A stretch of DNA of 14,869 nucleotides. It comes from CAYWFF01 sp964458085 (GTDB lineage Bacteria; Patescibacteriota; Microgenomatia; UBA8517). The notes under the pieces are model-generated. The model was not told the origin of the DNA, searched no databases, and saw nothing but the letters and a program-made list of their open reading frames with translations. Location: the NCBI GenBank assembly GCA_964458085.1, contig CAYWFF010000024.1, positions 1 through 14,869 of the forward strand. Direction: 5' to 3'. The number at the start of each line of letters is the position of its first letter. The stretch's first letter is position 1. Made by a program: the position numbers and the translations under genes. Shown piece by piece: positions 1-7,074 of the stretch.

Positions 1-411
1 GAACTCTATAATCCTACTGACGCTGAAGTAAACATTAAAGACTGGCAGGTGTGTAATAATTTAAGGTGTGCCGTGATTAATCCGAATGTATCAATACCTC
101 CGCTCGGTTTTGCTTTGCTTTCTCACGACGCAAGCACCTGGACATTTTGGTCAATTCCTGAAGGTGTAGAAAAAATTAATTCTCTGGGCGGCCAAACTTT
201 GGAATTAGCAAATTCGGGAGACATTGTCATTTTAAAAAATCCCGATTTAGCTGTAATTGATAAGGTAAGCTGGGGAAATAATTCTGACGGTTTAAATCCG
301 TCCGTCCCGACAGTTACCGACGGCCATTCTATTGAACGTGAACCGGACGGCACAGACAGTGATGCTTTTATTGACTTTGTAGACCAAAGCAATCCGACCC
401 CGGGAAGCTAA
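1..411 (+). CDS. Lamin-tail-domain (LTD) protein, C-terminal part (5' end outside window)
   Basis: The reading frame is open from base 1, so this is the 3' end of a longer gene; the GTG at 49 lies inside the domain and is not a credible start. The visible 136 residues begin with ELYNPTDAEVNIKDWQVCN, the first strand of a lamin tail domain (immunoglobulin-like beta sandwich). They end with SIEREPDGTDSDAFIDFV and NPTPGS, the typical closing segment of bacterial LTDs. In bacteria such domains sit on exported, often surface-anchored or nuclease-linked proteins. No anchor follows the domain, so any signal peptide or catalytic domain must lie upstream of the window. The stop is 11 nt before the RTX gene, which suggests one operon. 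The domain call is firm; the function of the whole protein cannot be judged. Confidence 0.85.
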   Translation, partial: ELYNPTDAEVNIKDWQVCNNLRCAVINPNVSIPPLGFALLSHDASTWTFWSIPEGVEKINSLGGQTLELANSGDIVILKNPDLAVIDKVSWGNNSDGLNPSVPTVTDGHSIEREPDGTDSDAFIDFVDQSNPTPGS

Positions 412-422
412 TTTTATTTTTA

Positions 423-1583
423 ATGCCGAAACATAAACCCAGCATTCAATTAACAAAACTGCAAATATTAAGCCTGTTGCTTTTGCCTTTTGTTGCAGCG
501 GGTTTGTTTTATGTTTTTGGTAAGAAAACACACTCCCGCGTTGTAGCGGCGGATGCTTTGGTGGTTACATATAACGGTGTTTCACTGGTCGGTCCGATTT
601 TCAATGTCGATAATATGCTGCCTGGTGACTGCGAAGAAAGAGAAGTCGTGGTTAAAAATGTTTCAGAGACTTCATTTAATTTGGGAGTAAAAGCGACAAA
701 TGTTAACGCGACTCCTGCCGGTTTCCCTGAAGTGTTAGATTTAATGATTAAAGAAGGATCTGTAGTTCTTCACGACCAAAACCCGCTAAAAATGTTTTTT
801 GATACCGGACCAACCGGTATTAATCTGCTCAGCATTAATGCAAATGAAACTAAGACCTTAAATTTTTCAGTTTGCTTTCAAACAAATGCTGAAAATGAAT
901 ACCAAAATGCTAATACAATTTTTGATTTAGTTTTCTTTACGGCAATGCCTCCGATTGAACTCCCCGAAGAATGCAGCCAGCTTGAAGGGATAATAACCCA
1001 CAGGATTGAAGGGACTCCTGGAAATGACAGGATAGACGGAACTCCGAAAAGTGAACTTATCGTGGTTTACGGCGGAAATGACCGGGTTTACGGAGGTCCC
1101 GGAGACGACTGTATAGTGGGAGGAGAAGGCAACGACAGACTTTACGGAGACTCGGGAAACGATATTATTGTCGGAGGAGGCGGAGATGACCGAATCGATA
1201 GCGGCCAAGGTAATGATAAGGTTTTTGATCTATCGGGAAATAATAAAGTTGACACGGGATCAAACGATGACTATGTCCTTCTAGGCAGCGGAAAAGACGA
1301 AGCCGATCTCGGAAGCGGAAATGATATTTGTTATCTTGGCGCAGGCAATGACAAAGCAAAAGGCGGTTCGGGAGACGATACAATTCACGGAGGCGATGGT
1401 AACGATGAATTGCACGGAGGTTCGGGAAAAGACAGGTTATATGGGGAAAACGGAAATGATAAAATGTACGGGGATTCCAATGATGACCTGCTTGACGGCG
1501 GTACGCAAAGCGATAAATTATATGGAAACAGCGGTCAGGATACATGCTTAAACGGTGAAACACTTAGTTCCTGTGAAATTTAA
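423..1583 (+). CDS. Exported RTX calcium-binding repeat protein with TasA/camelysin-like N-terminal region
   Basis: 386 residues. A basic N-terminus and a hydrophobic segment at about 13-32 form a signal peptide or anchor. Residues ~43-175 look like a beta-sandwich of the TasA/camelysin kind (LPGDCEEREVVVKNVSET, then FSVCF), a weak resemblance judged by eye. Residues ~197-375 hold about 20 nonapeptide repeats of the GGxGxDxUx type (GPGDDCIVG, GEGNDRLYG, GSGDDTIHG), the hemolysin-type calcium-binding beta-roll. Several central repeats are degenerate (LSGNNKVDT, GSGKDEADL). The protein ends DTCLNGETLSSCEI, whose two cysteines (375, 384) could cap the roll with a disulfide. RTX proteins usually fold on meeting Ca2+ outside the cell; a Ca2+-stabilised surface protein is my inference. 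No clear Shine-Dalgarno precedes ATG 423, 11 nt after the previous stop. No type I secretion genes are visible. Confidence 0.85.
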   Translation: MPKHKPSIQLTKLQILSLLLLPFVAAGLFYVFGKKTHSRVVAADALVVTYNGVSLVGPIFNVDNMLPGDCEEREVVVKNVSETSFNLGVKATNVNATPAGFPEVLDLMIKEGSVVLHDQNPLKMFFDTGPTGINLLSINANETKTLNFSVCFQTNAENEYQNANTIFDLVFFTAMPPIELPEECSQLEGIITHRIEGTPGNDRIDGTPKSELIVVYGGNDRVYGGPGDDCIVGGEGNDRLYGDSGNDIIVGGGGDDRIDSGQGNDKVFDLSGNNKVDTGSNDDYVLLGSGKDEADLGSGNDICYLGAGNDKAKGGSGDDTIHGGDGNDELHGGSGKDRLYGENGNDKMYGDSNDDLLDGGTQSDKLYGNSGQDTCLNGETLSSCEI

Positions 1584-1663
1584 TTTTACTTCAATACCCG
1601 CATTTCCTACACACCTACACCCGGTGTCGTAGATTAGATTAAATTATAATTTCTTATAGTAAT

Positions 1664-2386
1664 TTATACATTCGGGGCAACTTTTTTTCTTGATCTTCCT
1701 ATCGCATCTGCATATTCTTTCAACTCTGAGTTTTTCAGTTTTGTTACATCCACCCCATCCCTCTCAGCCGCAATTAATCCAGTAACCAGCCTCGGTGCTT
1801 TAATTGCGTCATCTTTCCAGAAAAATGTTAAAGGGTTGGGGTTTGTGTGAAATCCACGAACTTCAATAACAATAGATGCGAAAAATAAGCCCGTAACTAC
1901 TTCTATACTGTTAATATCGCGGTAAAATATAGGCATGATATTGTCAGACCAAAAAAACAATCCGTTTATTACCGTTAATTTATTCTCATCTATTATCAAT
2001 TGATCAGGAAACAGTTTGAATGGAAATACGCTTTTTATGTGCATAAGGGTGGTCGTGCTTCGCTCAGTAATTTTATCCAGTTTGAATTTTTCTGCTTCCT
2101 TAGGTGAAACTTGAGCTTCTTTACCTTTGTCAAAGCCTGCCGTGCCTCCTTTTTGTTGAAACCCCGAATCTTTAGAATACTCATGTATCCCCTCAAACAA
2201 ACGCCTTCTTTTTTTGGATTGTGCTTTAAATCTTTTTTTTGTCTTTACTTCCTGTTTCTCTTTTTCACTCAGTGACTTAATGTTTTTCTTTTCATCAGAA
2301 CTATTTTTTGAATTATCCTCTTTTGAGGTGTCTGAATTATCAATTATTTTTGGTTTTGGCGGTTTTAATTGTCCGTTTACTGCCAT
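1664..2386 (-). CDS. Hypothetical protein with disordered charged N-terminus and PH-like domain
   Basis: 240 residues with two contrasting parts. Residues 1-110 are rich in Lys, Glu, Ser and Asp, including the basic run KKRRR at ~58-62, and look disordered. Residues ~111-215 are ordered and resemble a bacterial PH-like fold: a strand-rich unit with SVFPFKLFPDQLIIDENKL, then IFYRDINSIEVVTGLFFASI, then LTFFWKDDAIKAPRLVTGLI, the last piece looking like the closing helix. There is no transmembrane segment, so it is probably cytoplasmic or at the membrane face. Bacterial PH-like domains are often found with membrane or stress proteins, but no specific ligand can be proposed. It is convergent with the RTX gene and divergent from the YtxG-like gene. 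A -10-like hexamer lies 6 nt before its ATG. The gene is likely real; the PH call is moderate. Confidence 0.7.
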   Translation of the reverse strand: MAVNGQLKPPKPKIIDNSDTSKEDNSKNSSDEKKNIKSLSEKEKQEVKTKKRFKAQSKKRRRLFEGIHEYSKDSGFQQKGGTAGFDKGKEAQVSPKEAEKFKLDKITERSTTTLMHIKSVFPFKLFPDQLIIDENKLTVINGLFFWSDNIMPIFYRDINSIEVVTGLFFASIVIEVRGFHTNPNPLTFFWKDDAIKAPRLVTGLIAAERDGVDVTKLKNSELKEYADAIGRSRKKVAPNV

Positions 2387-2392
2387 TTTTAC

Positions 2393-2398
2393 ACTTTA
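2393..2398 (-). promoter_or_regulatory. Candidate -10 box of the PH-like gene (leaderless position)
   Basis: TAAAGT (4 of 6 to TATAAT) ends 6 nt before the ATG at 2386, the same placement as at other starts in this window. I see no convincing -35 at normal spacing, so on its own this is weak. Confidence 0.3.
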
Positions 2399-2537
2399 GA
2401 CAACTACTGCAAGACATCAGTTAACATCAAGTTCTTATTAGGTAAGAAACATTATCTAAAATATAAATATGCTTGTTTTATTTCTTTCCTATTACATTTT
2501 ATTTACATAAGTTTCATCTATATTCTTTACAGTCAAG

Positions 2538-2786
2538 ATGATGCAAATTGTTGATTTTTTATACGTCATATTAATACTTTCAGCCATAGCAGTAACGGGA
2601 ACGCTTGTATGGGTTGGTAATGAATTTGTCAAAACCTTAAAATCGGTCAGAGAAGTAACTGATGACATAAAAGACACTACAAAAGATCTGCAAATGGTTA
2701 AAGATACGCTTAAAGTCGGTGCACTTTCTGTAGTATCAGGATTTATAGGCAAGCTGACAGGAGGTGATAAATATGACGCGAAATAA
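2538..2786 (+). CDS. Small membrane protein, DUF948/YtxG-like
   Basis: 82 residues. A hydrophobic segment at ~5-28 (VDFLYVILILSAIAVTGTLV) is followed by an amphipathic, probably coiled-coil stretch (FVKTLKSVREVTDDIKDTTK, LQMVKDTLK). This is the layout of DUF948 proteins such as Bacillus YtxG: one N-terminal membrane helix and a cytoplasmic helix. The next gene is YtxH-like and overlaps it by 14 nt, reproducing the ytxG-ytxH pairing, which strengthens the call. Two ATGs stand in tandem (2538 and 2541). No Shine-Dalgarno is visible; a poor -10-like TACAGT at 2528-2533 lies 7 nt before the second ATG. In Bacillus the pair is part of a stress-inducible operon; a stress or envelope role here is inferred from that. 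Confidence 0.7.
   Translation: MMQIVDFLYVILILSAIAVTGTLVWVGNEFVKTLKSVREVTDDIKDTTKDLQMVKDTLKVGALSVVSGFIGKLTGGDKYDAK
2759..2768 (+). promoter_or_regulatory. Shine-Dalgarno site fixing the start of the YtxH-like gene
   Basis: AGGAGGTGAT is a 10-base perfect complement to the standard bacterial 16S 3' end. Its AGGAGG core ends 8 nt before ATG 2773. It decides that start over the in-frame GTG at 2764, which lies inside the site. It is the only full-strength Shine-Dalgarno I found at a gene start in the window. Confidence 0.85.
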
Positions 2787-3060
2787 TACAAATAACAGCA
2801 AGAGTGTAAATCCCATGACTGCAGCAATAGTGGGAGCGGCAGTCGGTGCAGCTGCAGTAGTATTATCAGATAAGGATAAAAGGGAACGTTTAAAACAAAA
2901 GGCTCAGGATATGTTAACAAAAGGAGAACAGAAACTGGGTGAAGTAAAAATGAAAACGGACTCTGCTAAAGAAACGGCAAAAGAAAAGCTGGCGGACAAC
3001 ATGAGAAAGGGGGCAAATAAACTGGAAAAAACCGGCACCAGACAGACCCGCGAAATGTAA
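2773..3060 (+). CDS. YtxH-like small protein (glycine/alanine helix plus charged helical tail)
   Basis: 95 residues from ATG 2773, chosen because of the perfect Shine-Dalgarno upstream; an in-frame GTG at 2764 would add three residues. A short hydrophobic Ala/Gly segment (AAIVGAAVGAAAVVLSD, residues ~16-33) is followed by a long Lys/Glu-rich helix (RERLKQKAQDMLTKGEQKLG, then KMKTDSAKETAKEKLAD). This matches the YtxH / gas-vesicle-protein-like family of membrane-associated stress proteins. It overlaps the end of the DUF948-like gene by 14 nt, so the two are co-translated. The family call is by composition and context; the molecular function in other bacteria is also poorly known. Confidence 0.7.
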   Translation: MTRNNTNNSKSVNPMTAAIVGAAVGAAAVVLSDKDKRERLKQKAQDMLTKGEQKLGEVKMKTDSAKETAKEKLADNMRKGANKLEKTGTRQTREM

Positions 3061-3104
3061 AAGCAGAAATCTTTAGTTTCCATATTTGGGTTTTGTTGGG
3101 AGCA

Positions 3105-3113
3105 TGTTATAGT
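3105..3113 (+). promoter_or_regulatory. Extended -10 promoter of the exonuclease/GIY-YIG gene (leaderless)
   Basis: TGTTATAGT is a TGn extension plus TATAGT (5 of 6 to TATAAT). It ends 7 nt before ATG 3121, so transcription would start at about the A of the ATG. The -35 region 17 nt upstream (TTTGGG) is poor, as is common for extended -10 promoters. There is no Shine-Dalgarno. Confidence 0.5.
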
Positions 3114-3120
3114 ATTTGCT

Positions 3121-4566
3121 ATGCGGCTGCCGACAAAGTTTACTTTTATTGATGTTGAGACAACCGGAACCAATCCACGTCGCGACCGGATTATAGAAGT
3201 GGGAGCGCTTGTGGTAGAAAATAATGAAATTGTTGAAACCTACTCAGAGGTTATTAATCCCCAAACGCACATACCCCCCGAAATCACTGCTTTAACAGGC
3301 ATAAGCCAGTCAGAAACTGAGAGAGCGCACACTTTTGATTCAGCGGCAGTTAACATTTTATCTCTCCTAAAAGACAGAGTATTCGTCGCCCACAATGCGC
3401 GTTTCGATTATGCATTTTTAAAACATGAATTTTTCCGTACCGGAATGCAATTTTCTGCAAAAACTCTGTGTACGGTTAAATTATCAAGAAAATTATTTCC
3501 CTCTCTACCCCATCACAATTTAGATACTATAATCAAAACTTTTGGTATTTCTTGTTCCGCAAGACACAGAGCGTATGATGATGCCAAAGCAACTTATGAT
3601 TTTTTTTGCCGCGCAACCGAACTGACTGAAATTAGTGTATTTAAAAATGCTTTAACTTGTCTTCTTAAAAAACCCACTCTCCCCGATTCCTTAACGGAAG
3701 AGCAATTAAATTCACTACCCGAAGGGCCGGGAGTGTATATTATGTACGGTAAAGTATTAGACAATATATTAAAAGAACCACCCATCCTTTATATCGGCAA
3801 AAGCGTATCAGTACGGGATCGTGTGCTTTCTCATTTTGCGAGCGATTATCAAACCACCACAGAAATGAACATTTCACAAAAAGTCAGCCACATCGAAACC
3901 ATTGAAACTGCAGGCGAACTGGGAGCATTAATTCGTGAATCCAGATATATTAAAGAAAAATCGCCTATATACAACAAGAAACTCCGCCGTCATCAGAATA
4001 TAACCGTATTAAGAAAAAAAGAGAACGCGAATGGTTTTCTGACTGTATCAATAGAATCCTTTTCCGCCGGTTCGGATATTAAAGATATAGTAGGCATTTT
4101 CCGTTCAAAGAAAAAAGCTATAGAAGCTATCAGGTATTTGACGGAAGAATATCATCTTTGTCCCAAGCTTCTGGGTATCGAATCCGGAAAAGGTGCCTGT
4201 TTTCACTTTCAGCTTGAAAAATGCAGGGGAGGTTGTTTGGGGAAAGAAAATTACTTACGCTATAACATCAGATTCCTGCAGGCTTTTTCTTCACTTAAAA
4301 TTCCCGATTGGCCGTTTCAGGAACCTATTGGCATTATTGAAGAATATTTTGCCAAAAAGGAGACTCACATAATTGATAAATGGCTTTATTTAGGTTCCGT
4401 GTGCGATAACGGTTCAGCGAGTGAAATTAAGCTCTACAATCCTCAATTTGATTGGGATATTTATAAAATACTTAAAAGGTATATTTTAAACCAAAAACAC
4501 ACATCAAATATTATCCCCATTCCACGTTCTGAATTTCAAAATATTGTTTCTATGGCGAAGGACTGA
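3121..4566 (+). CDS. DEDDh 3'-5' exonuclease fused to GIY-YIG (UvrC/Cho-like) nuclease
   Basis: 481 residues in two modules. Residues ~7-165 are a DnaQ/epsilon-type DEDDh exonuclease: FIDVETTG gives D11 and E13, HNARFDYAF gives D96, and HRAYDDA gives H149 and D154, so the full catalytic set is present. Residues ~199-290 are a GIY-YIG nuclease: GPGVYIMYG, ILYIGKS, Arg at 232/234, and ALIRESRYIKEKSPIYN with the conserved Glu at 273. After it come C347, C360, C368 and C372 (CPKLLG, GACFHFQLEKCRGGC), the UvrC-type cysteine motif reported to hold an iron-sulfur cluster in E. coli UvrC. The UvrB-binding and RNase H-like endonuclease parts of UvrC are absent, as in Cho and in the mycobacterial exonuclease-UvrC-like fusions. 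A role in DNA repair (incision plus trimming) is inferred. The last 17 nt overlap a small gene on the other strand. Confidence 0.9.
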   Translation: MRLPTKFTFIDVETTGTNPRRDRIIEVGALVVENNEIVETYSEVINPQTHIPPEITALTGISQSETERAHTFDSAAVNILSLLKDRVFVAHNARFDYAFLKHEFFRTGMQFSAKTLCTVKLSRKLFPSLPHHNLDTIIKTFGISCSARHRAYDDAKATYDFFCRATELTEISVFKNALTCLLKKPTLPDSLTEEQLNSLPEGPGVYIMYGKVLDNILKEPPILYIGKSVSVRDRVLSHFASDYQTTTEMNISQKVSHIETIETAGELGALIRESRYIKEKSPIYNKKLRRHQNITVLRKKENANGFLTVSIESFSAGSDIKDIVGIFRSKKKAIEAIRYLTEEYHLCPKLLGIESGKGACFHFQLEKCRGGCLGKENYLRYNIRFLQAFSSLKIPDWPFQEPIGIIEEYFAKKETHIIDKWLYLGSVCDNGSASEIKLYNPQFDWDIYKILKRYILNQKHTSNIIPIPRSEFQNIVSMAKD

Positions 4567-4684
4567 CTGCCGGCGGCCATGCGTCAGGTTCTTCAATTTT
4601 ATAAAAAGATATATTTCCGAAAGCTATAAACCACATAATTATAATTGCTATTAAAAATAAGCTGAATTTTACTATTTCTTTCAT
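4550..4684 (-). CDS. 44-residue single-pass membrane protein coupled to the beta-propeller gene
   Basis: This short gene fills most of an apparent intergenic gap. It starts with ATG 4684-4682, which overlaps the TGA stop of the beta-propeller gene (ATGA), a classic arrangement for translational coupling. The product begins MKEIVKF, then has a hydrophobic helix (SLFLIAIIIMWFIAFGNISF, residues 8-27), then an acidic and proline-rich tail ending EEPDAWPPAVSPSP. The basic N-terminus before the helix predicts the tail faces outward. I do not recognise a family. The 3' end overlaps the end of the opposite exonuclease gene by 17 nt. It may partner the membrane-anchored beta-propeller protein; this rests only on the overlap and shared topology. 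Reality of the gene: likely but unproven. Confidence 0.6.
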   Translation of the reverse strand: MKEIVKFSLFLIAIIIMWFIAFGNISFYKIEEPDAWPPAVSPSP

Positions 4685-6750
4685 TCTTCGAAGATTAATT
4701 CGCCTTTTTCAGTCCAATCATTTTCATCCAAAGCAGTCATATTATCACGGCCTAAAACAAACATGGTGTCGTTTATATACGTTGCACGTTCAATTTGATA
4801 TCCGCTTATTGCTTTTACTAACTCCAGCTCATTATTTCTGAAAGAAAATATATATCCGCCCTGGTTACCGGGAATAAAAAACACTTTATGCTTATCGTCC
4901 AGTAAAAATGCATGGTGGTTTTGGAGAGCTTCACTGCCGTATTCATCTAAGTTATAAGTATCTGTTTCTTTTGGGTTTTGCGTATCCGAGACGTTAAAAA
5001 TAGTTAGCTTCAAGCGCCCGCCTTCTACCCCCACACCTAGAATATCTTCCTCAGACAGGGGATGAAGATAGGAACTATATCCCGGTATTTTCAGCTCTCC
5101 CGTCTTTTTGGGATTTCTTGGATCGGATAAATCGAGAATATAAAAAGGGTCAATTTGTCTGAAAGTTACCACATAACCTTTAGTGCCGATAAAACGTACT
5201 GAATATATCCGTTCACTTATTCCCATATCGATTACAGATCCTGTTATGTTTAAGCTGTTATCCAAGATATATACATCATTAGCAGATTCCCCGTCAGCGA
5301 AAAAATTTCCGGAATTGCCTACTGTAGTTGCAACTCTTAAAAAACCTTCATGCTCATCGACTGCAAACTGGTTCAAAAGTACTCCGGGTATGGCATTCGT
5401 TGCGGTGATATCAAGACTTTCAGTGTTTATTTTAACCAAGCCGGTTTTTTCCAATACCCGAGTACGTTCTTTAGTATAATCAGACATTCTATCTTGAAGT
5501 TCGTTTTGAACTTTTAACCGTTCATTATCCGTCAGCGAATTGGTAAATTCTTCCAAAATAACGCTCATTTCTGTTAATTTAGATTGTTCACTCAGATCAT
5601 AAGTAAGTAGTGTGGATAGTTTTTCAATTACAGTTTGAGGCACCAGATCGTTTGCTTTCTCAGACAAAAACCCATAAGTGTATGAAATAAGGGATTCTGT
5701 ATAAGGATAACTTACATACAGGGCATTTTTTGACATATAGACTACTGAGTTGCCTGCACTTCCCACAAAAGTTACTGAGTCATTAACCGTACCGTCTTTT
5801 GCGCTGAGACTTACGACTGAAAAGGTTGCGCTAACGGGTACAGGCACTGAAGGGTGATAAATATCAGTACAGGGTATCGTTAAAACATTTTCATTTTCCC
5901 GTATGTTAAATGGACATGGATTGGAAGAAGAAACCTGTGTTTCTAAAACCAGATAAATGGTTTCTCCACTGAGGCGTGCGTCAAGAAGACGGTTTTTGCT
6001 GCCGAATGTATAAGTCCAAAGGCTTTTGGGATCAGATTTATCAGTTATGTCATATGTAATAAGTGACGTGTTTGTAAATACTGACAATTTTCCGTCCGAA
6101 AGAAATAGTTCTCCGGTTTTATCAATAGCGCTGACTTGTGTAAGTTCGGAATCCGGAATTGCTGAAATAATCCTGGTTTTACCAGCTGCAGGCGGTTTAA
6201 AATCAGGCGCTATAATATCCGAAGTAGATCTGTCGACAGGCAGCGGTCTCCCAAACCAGTTTTCTTCTGCTGAATAATATAAATGCTGACCATCATTTTT
6301 TAGTATATCTGGTTCATCTATCCCCACTACCTGTATGTTTGTTGAGGAAACTCTGGTGGGTTGAGGCGCCATGCTTTCCGCACTTCCCATTGCAGGGCTT
6401 CCTACTAAACTGTCTCGAGAAACCTCTAAACGTTGTAAAGAGGCTGAAAAAAATGAGGTTTCTGAAGAGCGTTTCAGATAATTTTGAAAATCTTCCTGGG
6501 ATTCGAACTTAGTAAGAACGAACTCGGAAATTTTATTCGGCACAATTACGTTTTCTGACGGAAGTTTTATGATTCCCAAAGCACTCAAGGCATAAACGAC
6601 AAAAGATATCAATGAGAACAGAAGTACTCCGATTATGATAGTCCGAACAATTTTCTCAAATCGTGTTACGGGTTGATCGGGTGCAGGTTTAACTACTTGC
6701 CGAAGCTGATTTTCTGTTTTAGGCACACCTATTAAATCATTGTTTTCCAT
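4681..6750 (-). CDS. Membrane-anchored extracytoplasmic beta-propeller protein (PF09826-type)
   Basis: 689 residues. A ~34-residue cytoplasmic tail precedes a transmembrane helix at ~35-57 (IVRTIIIGVLLFSLISFVVY); the rest should be outside the membrane. Residues ~134-155 carry the signature RVSSTNIQVVGIDEPDILK and the following NDG, which opens the 'secreted protein with C-terminal beta-propeller' family. Blade-like strands continue to the end (RATYINDTMFVLGRDNMTAL). C279 and C294 flank a loop and may form a disulfide. A helical, charged insertion (~residues 365-440, with DLSEQSKLTEMSVILEEF and YTKERTRVLEKTG) interrupts the propeller. Family members are found in archaea and bacteria; their substrate is unknown, and a binding or scaffold role is likely. 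It is followed by a coupled 44-residue membrane protein. A -10-like box sits 6 nt before the ATG. Confidence 0.9.
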   Translation of the reverse strand: MENNDLIGVPKTENQLRQVVKPAPDQPVTRFEKIVRTIIIGVLLFSLISFVVYALSALGIIKLPSENVIVPNKISEFVLTKFESQEDFQNYLKRSSETSFFSASLQRLEVSRDSLVGSPAMGSAESMAPQPTRVSSTNIQVVGIDEPDILKNDGQHLYYSAEENWFGRPLPVDRSTSDIIAPDFKPPAAGKTRIISAIPDSELTQVSAIDKTGELFLSDGKLSVFTNTSLITYDITDKSDPKSLWTYTFGSKNRLLDARLSGETIYLVLETQVSSSNPCPFNIRENENVLTIPCTDIYHPSVPVPVSATFSVVSLSAKDGTVNDSVTFVGSAGNSVVYMSKNALYVSYPYTESLISYTYGFLSEKANDLVPQTVIEKLSTLLTYDLSEQSKLTEMSVILEEFTNSLTDNERLKVQNELQDRMSDYTKERTRVLEKTGLVKINTESLDITATNAIPGVLLNQFAVDEHEGFLRVATTVGNSGNFFADGESANDVYILDNSLNITGSVIDMGISERIYSVRFIGTKGYVVTFRQIDPFYILDLSDPRNPKKTGELKIPGYSSYLHPLSEEDILGVGVEGGRLKLTIFNVSDTQNPKETDTYNLDEYGSEALQNHHAFLLDDKHKVFFIPGNQGGYIFSFRNNELELVKAISGYQIERATYINDTMFVLGRDNMTALDENDWTEKGELIFEE

Positions 6751-6756
6751 ATATAA

Positions 6757-6765
6757 AGATTAGCA
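6757..6765 (-). promoter_or_regulatory. Candidate extended -10 promoter of the beta-propeller gene (leaderless)
   Basis: Read on the minus strand, TGC-TAATCT ends 6 nt before ATG 6750. The TATG stretch before it fits an extended -10, though the hexamer itself matches only 3 of 6. An ATTACA lies 17 nt further upstream as a possible -35 (4 of 6 to TTGACA). No Shine-Dalgarno is present. Confidence 0.35.
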
Positions 6766-6799
6766 TATCTCCAGGTTTTTGTAATGCATACACTTAGCC

Positions 6800-7063
6800 T
6801 TAGCTTGCTGTTTTTTTATAGGTTTCATATATTCCGGCAGCGGTTGTGTCAGCCTCTCTGAGATATTGTGTAACCATGTCACGAACTTTATCAGAAGTTA
6901 TTGTCCCGTTTGCAGAAACATCCTGAAGCCATTGAGAGACACGGCCAGAAACTATATTCGCAGTTTCTATGGTTGCCCCGGTTTTTACAATTGAACTAAT
7001 TAGTTTGTCCTCACTCCACGCTTCTTCCGAACCGTCTCGTTTTTGGACTTTTATATCGGTCAA
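6800..7063 (-). CDS. Stand-alone ATP-cone domain protein
   Basis: 87 residues that are essentially one ATP-cone domain: VQKRDGSEEAWSEDKLISSI (residues ~6-25), then a helical core with TSDKVRDMVTQYL and the ending AAGIYETYKK. ATP-cones bind ATP/dATP and normally sit at the N-terminus of ribonucleotide reductases or in NrdR repressors. Here there is no zinc ribbon, no reductase and no other domain, so it may act as a separate nucleotide-sensing subunit or regulator; this is inference. The start is TTG (7063-7061): an in-frame TGA lies just upstream, the next Met is past residue 60, and GGTGAT stands 5 nt before the TTG. A seven-codon open frame (MKAGDLI) overlaps this start by two bases. No reductase gene is in the window. 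Confidence 0.8.
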   Translation of the reverse strand: MTDIKVQKRDGSEEAWSEDKLISSIVKTGATIETANIVSGRVSQWLQDVSANGTITSDKVRDMVTQYLREADTTAAGIYETYKKTAS

Positions 7064-7068
7064 ATTAA

Positions 7069-7074
7069 ATCACC
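7069..7074 (-). promoter_or_regulatory. Shine-Dalgarno supporting a TTG start for the ATP-cone gene
   Basis: GGTGAT on the minus strand matches part of the anti-Shine-Dalgarno complement (AGGAGGTGAT) and lies 5 nt before the TTG at 7063-7061. The upstream in-frame TGA excludes a longer product, so this decides the start. Confidence 0.55.

Noticed and set aside
49..51. GTG at 49 as the start of the first gene
   Set aside because: The frame is open upstream and residues encoded by bases 1-48 belong to the lamin tail domain, so the gene begins outside the window.
997..1545. Regular short repeats that might suggest a CRISPR or tandem DNA repeat array
   Set aside because: The 27-nt periodicity follows the nonapeptide RTX repeats in the protein; the DNA units diverge and have no constant repeat/spacer structure.
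927..1563. Long open frames on the minus strand opposite the RTX repeats (and a plus-strand frame at 1321-1551)
   Set aside because: They arise from the purine-rich, periodic repeat codons of the RTX gene, encode His/Arg/Tyr-rich nonsense-like products and have no start signals.
1617..1666. Two small inverted repeats between the convergent RTX and PH-like genes (ACACC/GGTGT at 1617-1627; TAAATTA/TAATTTA at 1640-1666)
   Set aside because: The first is a 5-bp stem with a minimal loop and no T tract; the second is purely A/T. Neither is convincing as a terminator.
2369..2554. 61-codon plus-strand frame spanning the PH-like gene start and the start of the YtxG-like gene
   Set aside because: It begins antisense to a supported gene, overlaps the next one in another frame, has no initiation signals and its Tyr/Ile/Phe-rich composition fits translated AT-rich noncoding DNA.
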